Part shown: piece after piece, positions 1-7,167 of the stretch | How the letters are laid out: the number at the start of each line of letters is the position of its first letter | Position numbering within the stretch: the first letter of the stretch is position 1 | NCBI RefSeq assembly: GCF_003610735.1 | Contig: NZ_RAQM01000007.1 | Location: 434,001-498,000, forward strand | Length of the DNA stretch: 64,000 nt | From: Tenacibaculum lutimaris | GTDB lineage: Bacteria > Bacteroidota > Bacteroidia > Flavobacteriales > Flavobacteriaceae | Reading direction: 5' to 3' | Notes under the pieces: model-generated | What the model was told of the DNA's origin: nothing | Databases searched by the model: none | What the model saw: the letters and a program-made list of their open reading frames with translations, nothing else | Translations under genes and position numbers: made by a program

Positions 1-1
1 T

Positions 2-367
2 CATTATCCGTTTAATGAACGCGCCATTTTATCAGTAAACACAAAGCCAGTAGTAGCGCTGTGTAATGAGAATAGTTATTCAAATGCTGAGATTTTTTCA
101 CATGCATTTAAAAGTTTAGGATTAGGGAAATTAGTTGGTCAGCCAACTTTTGGAGCTGTTGTATCTACTGGAAGTAAGCGATTAGCTAACGGAATGGTTC
201 GTATGCCTTTTAGAGCATGGTTTGTGAAGAAAACGGGAGAGAACATGGAAAATGAAGCACCAGCAACTCCTGATTATTTAGTGAAAAATGCACCAGGATG
301 GAAAGATAGAGGAGAAGATGCTCAATTAAAGAAAGCAGTTGAGGTGTTGTTACAAGATATTAAGTAA
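2..367 (+). CDS. S41-family peptidase, C-terminal end (5' truncated by window)
   Basis: The frame is open from the window edge and encodes the last 121 residues of a larger protein. The visible part contains NENSYSNAEIF, which matches the region around the nucleophilic serine in S41 (C-terminal-processing or Tricorn-like) peptidases. It is followed by a conserved glycine-rich stretch (VGQPTFGAV) and a C-terminal helix typical of tricorn-like proteins. Members degrade periplasmic or cytosolic peptides. The N-terminal PDZ or propeller domains lie outside the window, so the exact subfamily cannot be decided. The family call is fairly sure and the substrate unknown. A strong terminator follows 20 nt after the stop. 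Confidence 0.75.
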   Translation, partial: HYPFNERAILSVNTKPVVALCNENSYSNAEIFSHAFKSLGLGKLVGQPTFGAVVSTGSKRLANGMVRMPFRAWFVKKTGENMENEAPATPDYLVKNAPGWKDRGEDAQLKKAVEVLLQDIK

Positions 368-387
368 TAATAACTAAAAATAAGATC

Positions 388-418
388 AAGCGTAGGGTTT
401 AAACTCTGCGCTTTTTTT
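388..418 (+). terminator. Rho-independent terminator after S41 peptidase
   Basis: A 10-bp stem (AAGCGTAGGG / CTCTGCGCTT, two G-U pairs) with a 6-nt loop is followed by a T-run. It separates the peptidase from recQ. Confidence 0.85.
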
Positions 419-423
419 ATTCC

Positions 424-431
424 TATTTTTG
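424..431 (+). promoter_or_regulatory. -7 promoter box for recQ (TATTTTTG)
   Basis: It is an exact match to the Bacteroidota -7 consensus TAnnTTTG. It ends only 4 nt before the first ATG (436) and 7 nt before the second (439). Transcription would begin at about the start codon, implying a leaderless or nearly leaderless mRNA. Confidence 0.6.
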
Positions 432-435
432 CCAA

Positions 436-2541
436 ATGATGCAGATTACAGAACAAGAATTGTTAGAAAAATTAAAGGTAAATTTTGGATACGATAGTTT
501 TCGTTTAGAGCAACAAGCTATTATTGAAAATATATTAGCAAAAAAAGATACGTTGGTTATTATGCCAACAGGGGGAGGAAAGTCTATTTGTTATCAATTA
601 CCAGCATTATTTTTTGAAGGAGTTACTTTAGTAATCTCTCCATTAATAGCCTTGATGAAAGATCAAGTAGATAGTTTAAAGGCAAACGGAATTCCCGCAA
701 CTTTTTTTAATAGTAGTCAATCTACCCAAGAGCAGCAAGAAGTGTTCGATGCAATAGCTTCAAAAAGCATAAAACTATTATATGTAGCACCAGAAAGTTT
801 ATCATTACTCCAAAATGTATTGAACCAATCTTACATAAGTTGCATAGCAGTCGATGAGGCGCACTGTATTTCTGCTTGGGGGCACGATTTTCGTCCTTCA
901 TACAAACAATTAGCATTTCTTAAAAAGTCGCTACCAGAAACTCCAATTGTAGCCTTAACAGCAACTGCAGATAAAGCTACGCAACAAGATATTTTAGAAC
1001 AGTTAGCTGTACCTTATGCTACACAGTTTATTAGTTCTTTTAATAGAGAGAATATAGCCTTAGAAGTGCGCCCTGCAAACGATAGAGTGCAGCAAATCAT
1101 CAAATTTATTCAGAAAAGACCTAATGAAGCAGGAATAATTTATTGTTTGAGTAGAAAGGCTACAGAGCAACTAGCTAGTAAATTACAACAAAATAACATC
1201 GATGCAAAAGCGTACCATGCAGGATTATCATTTGAAGAAAGAGCCCAAACACAAGAAGATTTTATCAAAGATGATTGCGAGGTAATTTGTGCTACCATTG
1301 CATTTGGAATGGGAATTGACAAATCGAATGTTCGTTGGGTTATTCACTATAATATGCCTAAAAATATAGAAGGCTATTATCAAGAAATTGGACGTTCAGG
1401 TCGTGATGGTTTACCAGCAAAGGCTTTATTATTTCATAGTTATGCAGATGTTATTCAGTTACGCCAGTTTATAGAAAAAACAGGAAATAAAGAAGTGCAA
1501 GAGGCAAAATTAGAAAGGATGAAGCAATTCGCTGAAGCCACGGTTTGTCGAAGAAAAATATTACTGAGTTATTTTGGAGAACTCATAGAAGAAAATTGTG
1601 GAAACTGTGACGTGTGTAAGAATCCTCCCACATTTTTTGATGGAACGGTTATAGCTCAGAAAGGTTTATCAGCTATTTATCGATTACAAGGAAAAGAAGC
1701 TATGGGAACAGTGATTGATGTATTAAGAGGAGCCAAAAATGTGACCGTCTTAGAAAAGAATTACGATAAGCTAAAAACCTATGGTGTAGGTAATGATATT
1801 TCTTGGAGAGATTGGCAACACTATTTAATTCAGTTAACAAATCAAGGGTATTGTCAAATTGCTTTTCATTTAAATAATAGTTTGCAACTAACTGAGTTTT
1901 CAAATAAAGTGCTTTTTGAAGGTGAAAAAGTACAATTAACAACTCCTGTAGAGTTTACAAAAGAAGTAAAAACGGTAGCAAAAGAGAAAAAGAAAAAAGC
2001 AGTTAAGGATACGTTATTTGAACGTCTGCGAAAATTACGTTATCGTATTGCTCAAGAAGAAGATATAGCAGCATATTTAGTTTTTAATGATGCGACTCTT
2101 AGAGAAATAGAAAACGAAAGACCACAATCTGAGGAAGAATTTTTAGCGATCAGCGGAGTAGGACAACGAAAGCTAGAGGTGTATGGAGCTGAGTTTATGG
2201 AAGAAATCAAAACTTTTTTAAATGAGAAGAAACGAACTAAAAAAGATACAACTTTAGAAACTTTTAAACTATATAAAGAAGGTTTTACGATTGAAGAAAT
2301 AGCTGAAAATCGAGGATTAAAACCTACCACCATTTTTTCTCATTTATCCAAGCTTTATTTAGAGGGAAAAGATGTGAGTTTAGACGAATTTATTGAAGCT
2401 GATACTTTAGCACTTGTTGCAAATGCAAAAAAAGTATTGAAAAACGAAACAACTTTAAAACCCTATTTTGAGTTTTTAGGAGAAAAAGTTCCGTATGAAA
2501 AAATACGAGTAGGATTAACTATTTTACAAAGGAAGCGATAA
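436..2541 (+). CDS. recQ: ATP-dependent DNA helicase RecQ
   Basis: This is a 3'-5' superfamily 2 DNA helicase that unwinds recombination and stalled-fork intermediates. Walker A TGGGKS is at residues 45-50 and the DEAH box at 140-143. A cysteine cluster (CRRK...CGNCDVC, about 373-398) forms the RecQ zinc-binding site. An HRDC domain lies around 515-600, and an HTH_40-like helix-turn-helix follows near the C-terminus (EGFTIEEIAENRG). The length, 701 aa, fits Bacteroidota RecQ. The start may be the ATG at 436 or at 439; the -7 box at 424-431 places the transcription start here and favours 439. A coiled-coil gene follows 11 nt after the stop and is probably co-transcribed. The assignment is secure. 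Confidence 0.96.
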   Translation: MMQITEQELLEKLKVNFGYDSFRLEQQAIIENILAKKDTLVIMPTGGGKSICYQLPALFFEGVTLVISPLIALMKDQVDSLKANGIPATFFNSSQSTQEQQEVFDAIASKSIKLLYVAPESLSLLQNVLNQSYISCIAVDEAHCISAWGHDFRPSYKQLAFLKKSLPETPIVALTATADKATQQDILEQLAVPYATQFISSFNRENIALEVRPANDRVQQIIKFIQKRPNEAGIIYCLSRKATEQLASKLQQNNIDAKAYHAGLSFEERAQTQEDFIKDDCEVICATIAFGMGIDKSNVRWVIHYNMPKNIEGYYQEIGRSGRDGLPAKALLFHSYADVIQLRQFIEKTGNKEVQEAKLERMKQFAEATVCRRKILLSYFGELIEENCGNCDVCKNPPTFFDGTVIAQKGLSAIYRLQGKEAMGTVIDVLRGAKNVTVLEKNYDKLKTYGVGNDISWRDWQHYLIQLTNQGYCQIAFHLNNSLQLTEFSNKVLFEGEKVQLTTPVEFTKEVKTVAKEKKKKAVKDTLFERLRKLRYRIAQEEDIAAYLVFNDATLREIENERPQSEEEFLAISGVGQRKLEVYGAEFMEEIKTFLNEKKRTKKDTTLETFKLYKEGFTIEEIAENRGLKPTTIFSHLSKLYLEGKDVSLDEFIEADTLALVANAKKVLKNETTLKPYFEFLGEKVPYEKIRVGLTILQRKR

Positions 2542-2552
2542 GTTTATTACAT

Positions 2553-3272
2553 ATGAGTAAAGAAAACTTTCCTACAGAATCTAAATCAGATGAAGTTTCA
2601 AGACTGCAAGAGAGAATTAAAAACCTTGAGACTGAAATTGCTTCCGTTGAAACTAAGTTATTTCCTTTTGAACAATCATTACGTAATGAGATTTCTGATT
2701 TACTTGTAGAAGAAAGGGAGTTGGTTATGTTGTTTAAGCAACAAAAAAAAGCTAAGAAAGAAAAAAGGTTAGCACAAAAAAGAAAAGGTAAAAATTATAA
2801 GGAAGTTATTCAAGTCGTTCCTGTTTCAAAAGAACGAGTAACACAAGAAAGAGAGCATCAAAAAGAGAAGAAAAGGTTGTATAAAGAGGCAATGTTGTAT
2901 GTACACCCTGATAAATTTTCGATGCAAGAAAACGAACAAGAGAAAGCAACTGAAACCACCACAAAACTTATTGAAATATACCAGAACGGAAGTTTAGAAG
3001 AGTTAGAAGCTTTTCATGCGCATATTTTTGGAGGTAATACGGCTATAAGTTTTGATAAAGATATTTCGCTAATTCAAAAAACAACCAATAGTACTTCATA
3101 TTTAGTGAAAGAAGTTGAGCGATTAGAAAAAGTATTGAATGATTTATTAGAGAGTTATACATATAAAGTTTTAACAACCTATGAAAATCCAATGTCATTT
3201 GTAGCCGAATTGAAAACCTATTACAACGATAGAATTTTTAAACTCCGTAAAAGAACTAGAACAAAAAAATAA
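2553..3272 (+). CDS. Coiled-coil protein with J-domain-like HPD motif
   Basis: This is a 239-aa soluble, highly charged protein. Residues 15-75 form a heptad-rich coiled coil ending in a lysine block. Residues 105-160 read as a J-domain-like segment: a basic helix (KEKKRLYKEAMLYV), then HPDK at 118-121, then a second helix. HPD is the residue triplet by which J proteins stimulate DnaK ATPase. The N-terminal helix I and the glycine-rich region of classical DnaJ are absent, so it would be a divergent type III J protein if it is one. It sits 11 nt after recQ on the same strand and is probably co-transcribed, but no functional link is known to me. Confidence 0.6.
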   Translation: MSKENFPTESKSDEVSRLQERIKNLETEIASVETKLFPFEQSLRNEISDLLVEERELVMLFKQQKKAKKEKRLAQKRKGKNYKEVIQVVPVSKERVTQEREHQKEKKRLYKEAMLYVHPDKFSMQENEQEKATETTTKLIEIYQNGSLEELEAFHAHIFGGNTAISFDKDISLIQKTTNSTSYLVKEVERLEKVLNDLLESYTYKVLTTYENPMSFVAELKTYYNDRIFKLRKRTRTKK

Positions 3273-3284
3273 ACCAGAATTATT

Positions 3285-4190
3285 TTATTGTTTATATAAA
3301 AGCAATAAGTTATTTATTTCTTCAAGAATTTGATTTCGTAAGTTTTCTGGTTCTAAAACCTCAATTCTACTACCATATTTAAGAATTTGCTGTCGCAATT
3401 CGATAGTGTTACCAACAAACATTTTTAAAATGAAATAAGTTTCTTTTTCTTCTATTATCTCTTGGTTAGTAAAAATAGGTGTGGTTTTAATATATTCTTT
3501 TTGGTTATTGTCAATTTTTAGTTTTATAATTTGAGGTTTTATAGTACTTTCATTAAAGCTAACACCTACAACGTAATTAAGTTTTTCTTCTATACTATCT
3601 AATTTTATAGTAATGTTATTATTAGTTATCTTTAGGTTAGAAACCCTATCAAGAGAAAACGTTCTGTATCCCTTTTTAGTTTCTCCAATAACGTACCATC
3701 TATTTTGGTACTCTTTTAAGATGTAGGGTTTAAAAGTGTACTTTTTAATAGTATTGTTTTTTTGAAAATGAACATGCTCAAAACTAACTTCACGCTTTAA
3801 TTGAATAGCTTTAAACATATCATTAAAAACATCAAAATTAAACTCTAATGCATTTGGTTCAAATAATATATACTGCATATATTTTTTGGGTATGTTGAGT
3901 GCTTTTTGATATGCAATTGCCATAGATTGATACTTTATAAAATGAGAATATAATTCGTTACAACCATTTAGTAATAAAGTATAATATCCTTTAGTAGTAT
4001 CATCAATTTTAAAGCCACTATCCTTTAAGCTTTTTATATCATTACTTAAAGTACTTGTGCTATTACTGTGTCCTTTAAGCTTTAAATGATTTAGTAAATC
4101 AGAGCTTTTTTGAGTGCCTAATTTTAAAAAGTTAAGAATAGTTATTTGACGTTGTATTTTTTTACTAATGGTATTTTTATTGTTATTCAT
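3285..4190 (-). CDS. WYL-domain transcriptional regulator
   Basis: The protein starts with a winged-helix domain (about residues 10-65, ITILNFLKLGTQKSSDLL, then a recognition-helix region). A WYL-type ligand-binding domain follows, with a QNRWYVIGE core and FSLDRVSNL, and then a WCX-like C-terminal part. Such regulators often sense nucleic acids or nucleotides; several (BrxR, CapW) control phage-defence operons. I chose the start at 4190 (MNNNKNTISKK): the longer frame to 4322 would run through the promoter and the divergent gene's upstream region. A minus-strand TACTTTTG box lies at 4206-4213. It diverges from a TM2 gene, and two palindromes in the gap suggest autoregulation. About 301 aa. 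Confidence 0.85.
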   Translation of the reverse strand: MNNNKNTISKKIQRQITILNFLKLGTQKSSDLLNHLKLKGHSNSTSTLSNDIKSLKDSGFKIDDTTKGYYTLLLNGCNELYSHFIKYQSMAIAYQKALNIPKKYMQYILFEPNALEFNFDVFNDMFKAIQLKREVSFEHVHFQKNNTIKKYTFKPYILKEYQNRWYVIGETKKGYRTFSLDRVSNLKITNNNITIKLDSIEEKLNYVVGVSFNESTIKPQIIKLKIDNNQKEYIKTTPIFTNQEIIEEKETYFILKMFVGNTIELRQQILKYGSRIEVLEPENLRNQILEEINNLLLLYKQ

Positions 4191-4205
4191 TGCTAAGTTT
4201 TTTAA

Positions 4206-4213
4206 CAAAAGTA
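4206..4213 (-). promoter_or_regulatory. -7 box for the WYL regulator (TACTTTTG on minus strand)
   Basis: The plus strand reads CAAAAGTA, an exact TAnnTTTG on the minus strand. It ends 15 nt before the chosen start codon at 4190. Confidence 0.6.
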
Positions 4214-4218
4214 ATAAC

Positions 4219-4271
4219 ATATTTTCCAAAAAAACGGGAAAATATATTGTAGTCCCATTTTCGTGGAAAAT
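4219..4271. promoter_or_regulatory. Two palindromes between divergent WYL and TM2 promoters (candidate operators)
   Basis: The first inverted repeat is ATATTTTCC (4219-4227) / GGAAAATAT (4237-4245), 9 bp arms with a 9-bp spacer. The second is ATTTTC (4257-4262) / GAAAAT (4266-4271) with a 3-bp spacer. Both share the half-site TTTTC/GAAAA. The first sits directly upstream of the WYL -7 box, and the second sits 7 nt upstream of a near-consensus TTATTTTG (4279-4286) facing the TM2 gene. The position suggests WYL-protein operators. Confidence 0.5.
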
Positions 4272-4310
4272 GATGGTTTTATTTTGTCGTATAATCAAAA
4301 TCAAATTATT

Positions 4311-4604
4311 ATGAATAAACATTATTTACAAAGTCAGTTAAAAGATTCAGGAAAAGCGTATTTGTTTTATTTTTTAGGAGGTTCACATTATGCCTATATG
4401 GGGAATTGGGGAATTCAAATTTTATTTTGGATCACCTTTGGAGGTATGTTTTTTTGGGCATTTATTGATATGTTTAGAATCTCAAGTGTAGTACAAAAAC
4501 ATAATATGCCAATTTTACAAAAAATTGCCGATTTGGAAAAAAGAGAAAAAGATGAAGACTTCCAAAAGCAAATGATGATGATGCAAGCAGTGAAAAATGG
4601 GTAG
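4311..4604 (+). CDS. TM2-domain membrane protein
   Basis: This is a small (97 aa) inner-membrane protein. Residues about 16-55 (LFYFLGGSHYAYMGNWGIQ...FWAFIDMFRI) match the TM2 domain: two transmembrane helices joined by a short turn, with the closing polar D-x-F motif. The C-terminus is a charged cytoplasmic helix ending in a methionine-rich tract. I chose the ATG at 4311 over the upstream one at 4263, because 4263 lies inside the candidate operator region and the TM2 domain begins soon after 4311. It is divergent from the WYL gene and shares its palindromic control region. The molecular role of bacterial TM2 proteins is unknown. Confidence 0.8.
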   Translation: MNKHYLQSQLKDSGKAYLFYFLGGSHYAYMGNWGIQILFWITFGGMFFWAFIDMFRISSVVQKHNMPILQKIADLEKREKDEDFQKQMMMMQAVKNG

Positions 4605-4616
4605 GAAATAAAGGAG

Positions 4617-4656
4617 AGAAATAAAAGTTAAACTAACCATTTTAACTTTTATTTCT
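4617..4656. terminator. Perfect 16-bp hairpin after TM2 gene
   Basis: AGAAATAAAAGTTAAA (4617-4632) pairs perfectly with 4641-4656 across an 8-nt loop. There is no clean T-run, so it may be a weak terminator or a boundary element. It separates the TM2 gene from the accessory cassette. Confidence 0.6.
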
Positions 4657-4698
4657 ATATTTAGAATCTAAAGTTTAGAGTTAATTAAAAATATAATA

Positions 4699-6375
4699 AT
4701 GGATATAGAAAAATTTAAAATTGAACTTAGTGAAAAAGAAATTGAGATAGTTAATGAACTTAATGATACAAAAAGCAAAATATCTGAATTAGAAGCTAAA
4801 AAATTAAACAATGATTTACTGGAATCAATTAAAACTAAATCTATTGAAACTATTACAATAGCTTTAGGAGTTTCTGATATTTTAGAAAACACAATACATG
4901 ATACTAAGGCAATAGCTTTTGAAAATGAAATGAAAAACTATCAGAAGTGGGAAAATATGCCTAAATCTGAAAGACCTATTAAATATGTAAATAAATACAC
5001 TACAGGTAATGAATTTCAACAACTGATAGACAAAACTAAAAATTTGTCATATAAATCAAAAGAACACAGAAAGTTGTTAGCAGGGAGAGAATTTGATTTA
5101 AAGAAAAAAGAAGTATATAAAAATAATAGAAAAGGAGAATTTGTATGTAAATACACAGGTAAAAAGATTTATAAAGAGAGCGAAATAGAGAGCGAAAAAG
5201 TATCTTTTGAACATATAATTTCTGTAAAAGAAAATTATAATGATAAAGTTATGAATTATACTACTACTCTTGAAGAAAGAAGAGAGTTTACTAATTCTGA
5301 TAAAAATTTAGTCCCAGTTAGGTTAGATGTAAATAAATCTCTTAATGATACATCTACAGAGGATATCGAAAAATGGAAAGAGAAAAAAAGTAAGAAGAAT
5401 CTAGATGTATCCAATGCAGAGTATTATGAAGTAAATGATAAGTTAATGGATAAAACTATAAATGAAGCAAAGGAGGCTCGTGAAGATTTTTTAAAGAATA
5501 AAAAAAAGACAAGAATTGCCAAGGAAAAAGTTAAGGTAGCTGCATCTAATGCCTTAAAATCAGGGGCAAAAGCTGCTGTTGGTCAATTATTAACAATTAC
5601 TATCACTGAGACAATAGATGAATTTAAAAATGAGAACTCAACAGATGATCTGAAAGTAAAAGTAAAAAATATCAGTGAGAGAATTAAAACAAGAGCTTCA
5701 GAATTAATAAAGACATTTAAAGATTTCTCAATCAATTCTTTCATTTCTACTTTTTTAGATGCGCTTTTAAATAGTATATTTAAAATATTTAAAAATATCC
5801 TTAAGTTTATTAAAACGGCTTTTTATTCTATCATGAAAGCTTTTAAGGTGTTGTTGTCTAGTAAATACACTAAAGAAGAAAAACTTGCTGAATGTAGAAA
5901 AATTTTAGGGGCAACTGTAGCTACGCTAATCGGTTTAGCTTTAGAAGAACTTATTCAAACAGCTTTAATCACTGCGCTACCTTTTACAGCCCCTTTTGCA
6001 GGTTATGTGTCACCTGTATTGGCAGGATTAATTGTAGGTATTGGTTCAGTATTGTTAATGCAAGGTTGGGAAGAGTACAAAGACAATATTGAGTTAACAA
6101 AACTTAAGAAAAAAGAGGGTTTATTAGAAGAGAAATCTGAAAAGTTAATCCCTATAAAAACTCAAATATCAGATATTGAAGCAACGGAGTCAATTAAAAC
6201 TACATTTTCTGTTTTTCAAAATACACTCCCTTTAATTTCTTTATTTAAGGAAAATATTGAAACTTCTCTTTCTAATGTAAGAGAGATAAAAGATGATATT
6301 ATTAAAAAAATTGATGAAGGGAAAAATATCAATAAAGAAAATAATGATTTATTAAATATGTTAGATTCAATATAA
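4699..6375 (+). CDS. Membrane protein with HNH-like nuclease motif (accessory cassette, gene 1)
   Basis: I do not recognise a named family. The 558-aa protein has a coiled-coil N-terminus (1-50), then a segment that reads as a beta-beta-alpha-metal (HNH) motif: C150 with KYTGKK, E171-H172 in FEHIIS, N203 in DKNLVP, and N212-K213. Typical HNH sites have (D/E)H, N and a final N/H in this spacing, but only one zinc-knuckle cysteine is present. A lysine-rich linker follows. Residues about 345-385 are amphipathic or hydrophobic, and two membrane helices are likely at 403-425 and 432-454, before a charged C-terminal coiled coil. It is richer in AT and lysine than its neighbours. I recall similarly built, poorly annotated proteins in enterobacterial genomic islands. 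A nuclease-effector role is an inference. Confidence 0.6.
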   Translation: MDIEKFKIELSEKEIEIVNELNDTKSKISELEAKKLNNDLLESIKTKSIETITIALGVSDILENTIHDTKAIAFENEMKNYQKWENMPKSERPIKYVNKYTTGNEFQQLIDKTKNLSYKSKEHRKLLAGREFDLKKKEVYKNNRKGEFVCKYTGKKIYKESEIESEKVSFEHIISVKENYNDKVMNYTTTLEERREFTNSDKNLVPVRLDVNKSLNDTSTEDIEKWKEKKSKKNLDVSNAEYYEVNDKLMDKTINEAKEAREDFLKNKKKTRIAKEKVKVAASNALKSGAKAAVGQLLTITITETIDEFKNENSTDDLKVKVKNISERIKTRASELIKTFKDFSINSFISTFLDALLNSIFKIFKNILKFIKTAFYSIMKAFKVLLSSKYTKEEKLAECRKILGATVATLIGLALEELIQTALITALPFTAPFAGYVSPVLAGLIVGIGSVLLMQGWEEYKDNIELTKLKKKEGLLEEKSEKLIPIKTQISDIEATESIKTTFSVFQNTLPLISLFKENIETSLSNVREIKDDIIKKIDEGKNINKENNDLLNMLDSI

Positions 6376-6383
6376 AAAGAACT

Positions 6384-7109
6384 ATGAAGGATATTACAAT
6401 TAGCGATACCGCAAAAGGTATTGTAAGTGCTGGTAAAATAATAAATAATTTAAATAGATTAGAGGAAAGATTAGAGTTGTCAAAAAATCAAGCTAAAAAC
6501 TTATTCAAAGACTTAGACTCTTCTTCAAATTCAATTTTAAATACTGAAGAAAAATTTTTCGGGGGGTATAAAACGAGAGATCTTTTTAATTTGATTAACG
6601 AAAATCATAACACAGATGTAAAAACTACTAGAATAATCAATAACTTGATAAAGAATAATAATGAAAACATAAAAGATATGTCAAAAATGATATCTTCTTT
6701 AGCTATGCTTTCTGGACTTTCTTTTGAAAAATTATCTGAAAGTACTACTGAGTTAGAGGAAATTTCAAATCAACTTAAAAATGGTGTTAATAATTCCAGT
6801 GATAATTCAAAAAATTTAAATAGAGTTATTATTTCTCAAATAGAGAGAGTAAAGGAAGAAAAGAGAAAACAAGAAAGGAACGATTATAATTTTGGTGTTT
6901 TAAATGGTAATTTAAAAGAATTACAAATTGAATTAAATAATTATTCGGAGGATACTAATAGAAAGGTAAAGGAACTAAAAAGTCTTTATCATTCCTCTTC
7001 TGAAGATCATTTTATCAAAATTTTCAAAAGACAAAAAAAAATGATTTACATTTTATTCTTTATAACAATAACATCTATTGTTTTACAGGTTTATCAATTT
7101 TTATTATAA
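6384..7109 (+). CDS. Tail-anchored coiled-coil protein (accessory cassette, gene 2)
   Basis: This 241-aa protein follows gene 1 by 8 nt and must be co-transcribed. Residues 15-45 and 85-215 are predicted helical and heptad-rich, with many Asn, Lys and Glu. A single hydrophobic helix at the very C-terminus (220-241, IYILFFITITSIVLQVYQFL) is preceded by a basic cluster (FKRQKKM). This topology puts the coiled coil in the cytoplasm, tethered to the membrane. There is no signal peptide and no catalytic motif. The architecture resembles structural or sensor partners of membrane-located systems. No family is recognised. A strong palindromic terminator follows immediately. Confidence 0.65.
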   Translation: MKDITISDTAKGIVSAGKIINNLNRLEERLELSKNQAKNLFKDLDSSSNSILNTEEKFFGGYKTRDLFNLINENHNTDVKTTRIINNLIKNNNENIKDMSKMISSLAMLSGLSFEKLSESTTELEEISNQLKNGVNNSSDNSKNLNRVIISQIERVKEEKRKQERNDYNFGVLNGNLKELQIELNNYSEDTNRKVKELKSLYHSSSEDHFIKIFKRQKKMIYILFFITITSIVLQVYQFLL

Positions 7110-7111
7110 AA

Positions 7112-7141
7112 AAAGCCTCGCAGAAATTTCTGCGAGGCTTT
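7112..7141. terminator. Bidirectional terminator between cassette and icmF
   Basis: The arms AAAGCCTCGCAGAAA and TTTCTGCGAGGCTTT form a perfect 30-bp palindrome (7112-7141). It serves both the plus-strand cassette and the convergent icmF. Confidence 0.9.
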
Positions 7142-7167
7142 AAATATTTATCTAAAGGCATTGCCTT

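Noticed and set aside
4263..4310. Upstream start of the TM2 gene
   Set aside because: It lies within the candidate operator; the conserved part begins after 4311.
3285..4322. Longer form of the WYL regulator starting at 4322
   Set aside because: The extra 44 residues cover the minus-strand promoter and both palindromes and reach into the TM2 gene; the start at 4190 is better.
4840..5350. HNH region as a homing endonuclease or intron
   Set aside because: There is no split gene, no flanking intron or intein signature, and the motif is embedded in a membrane protein with its own partner.
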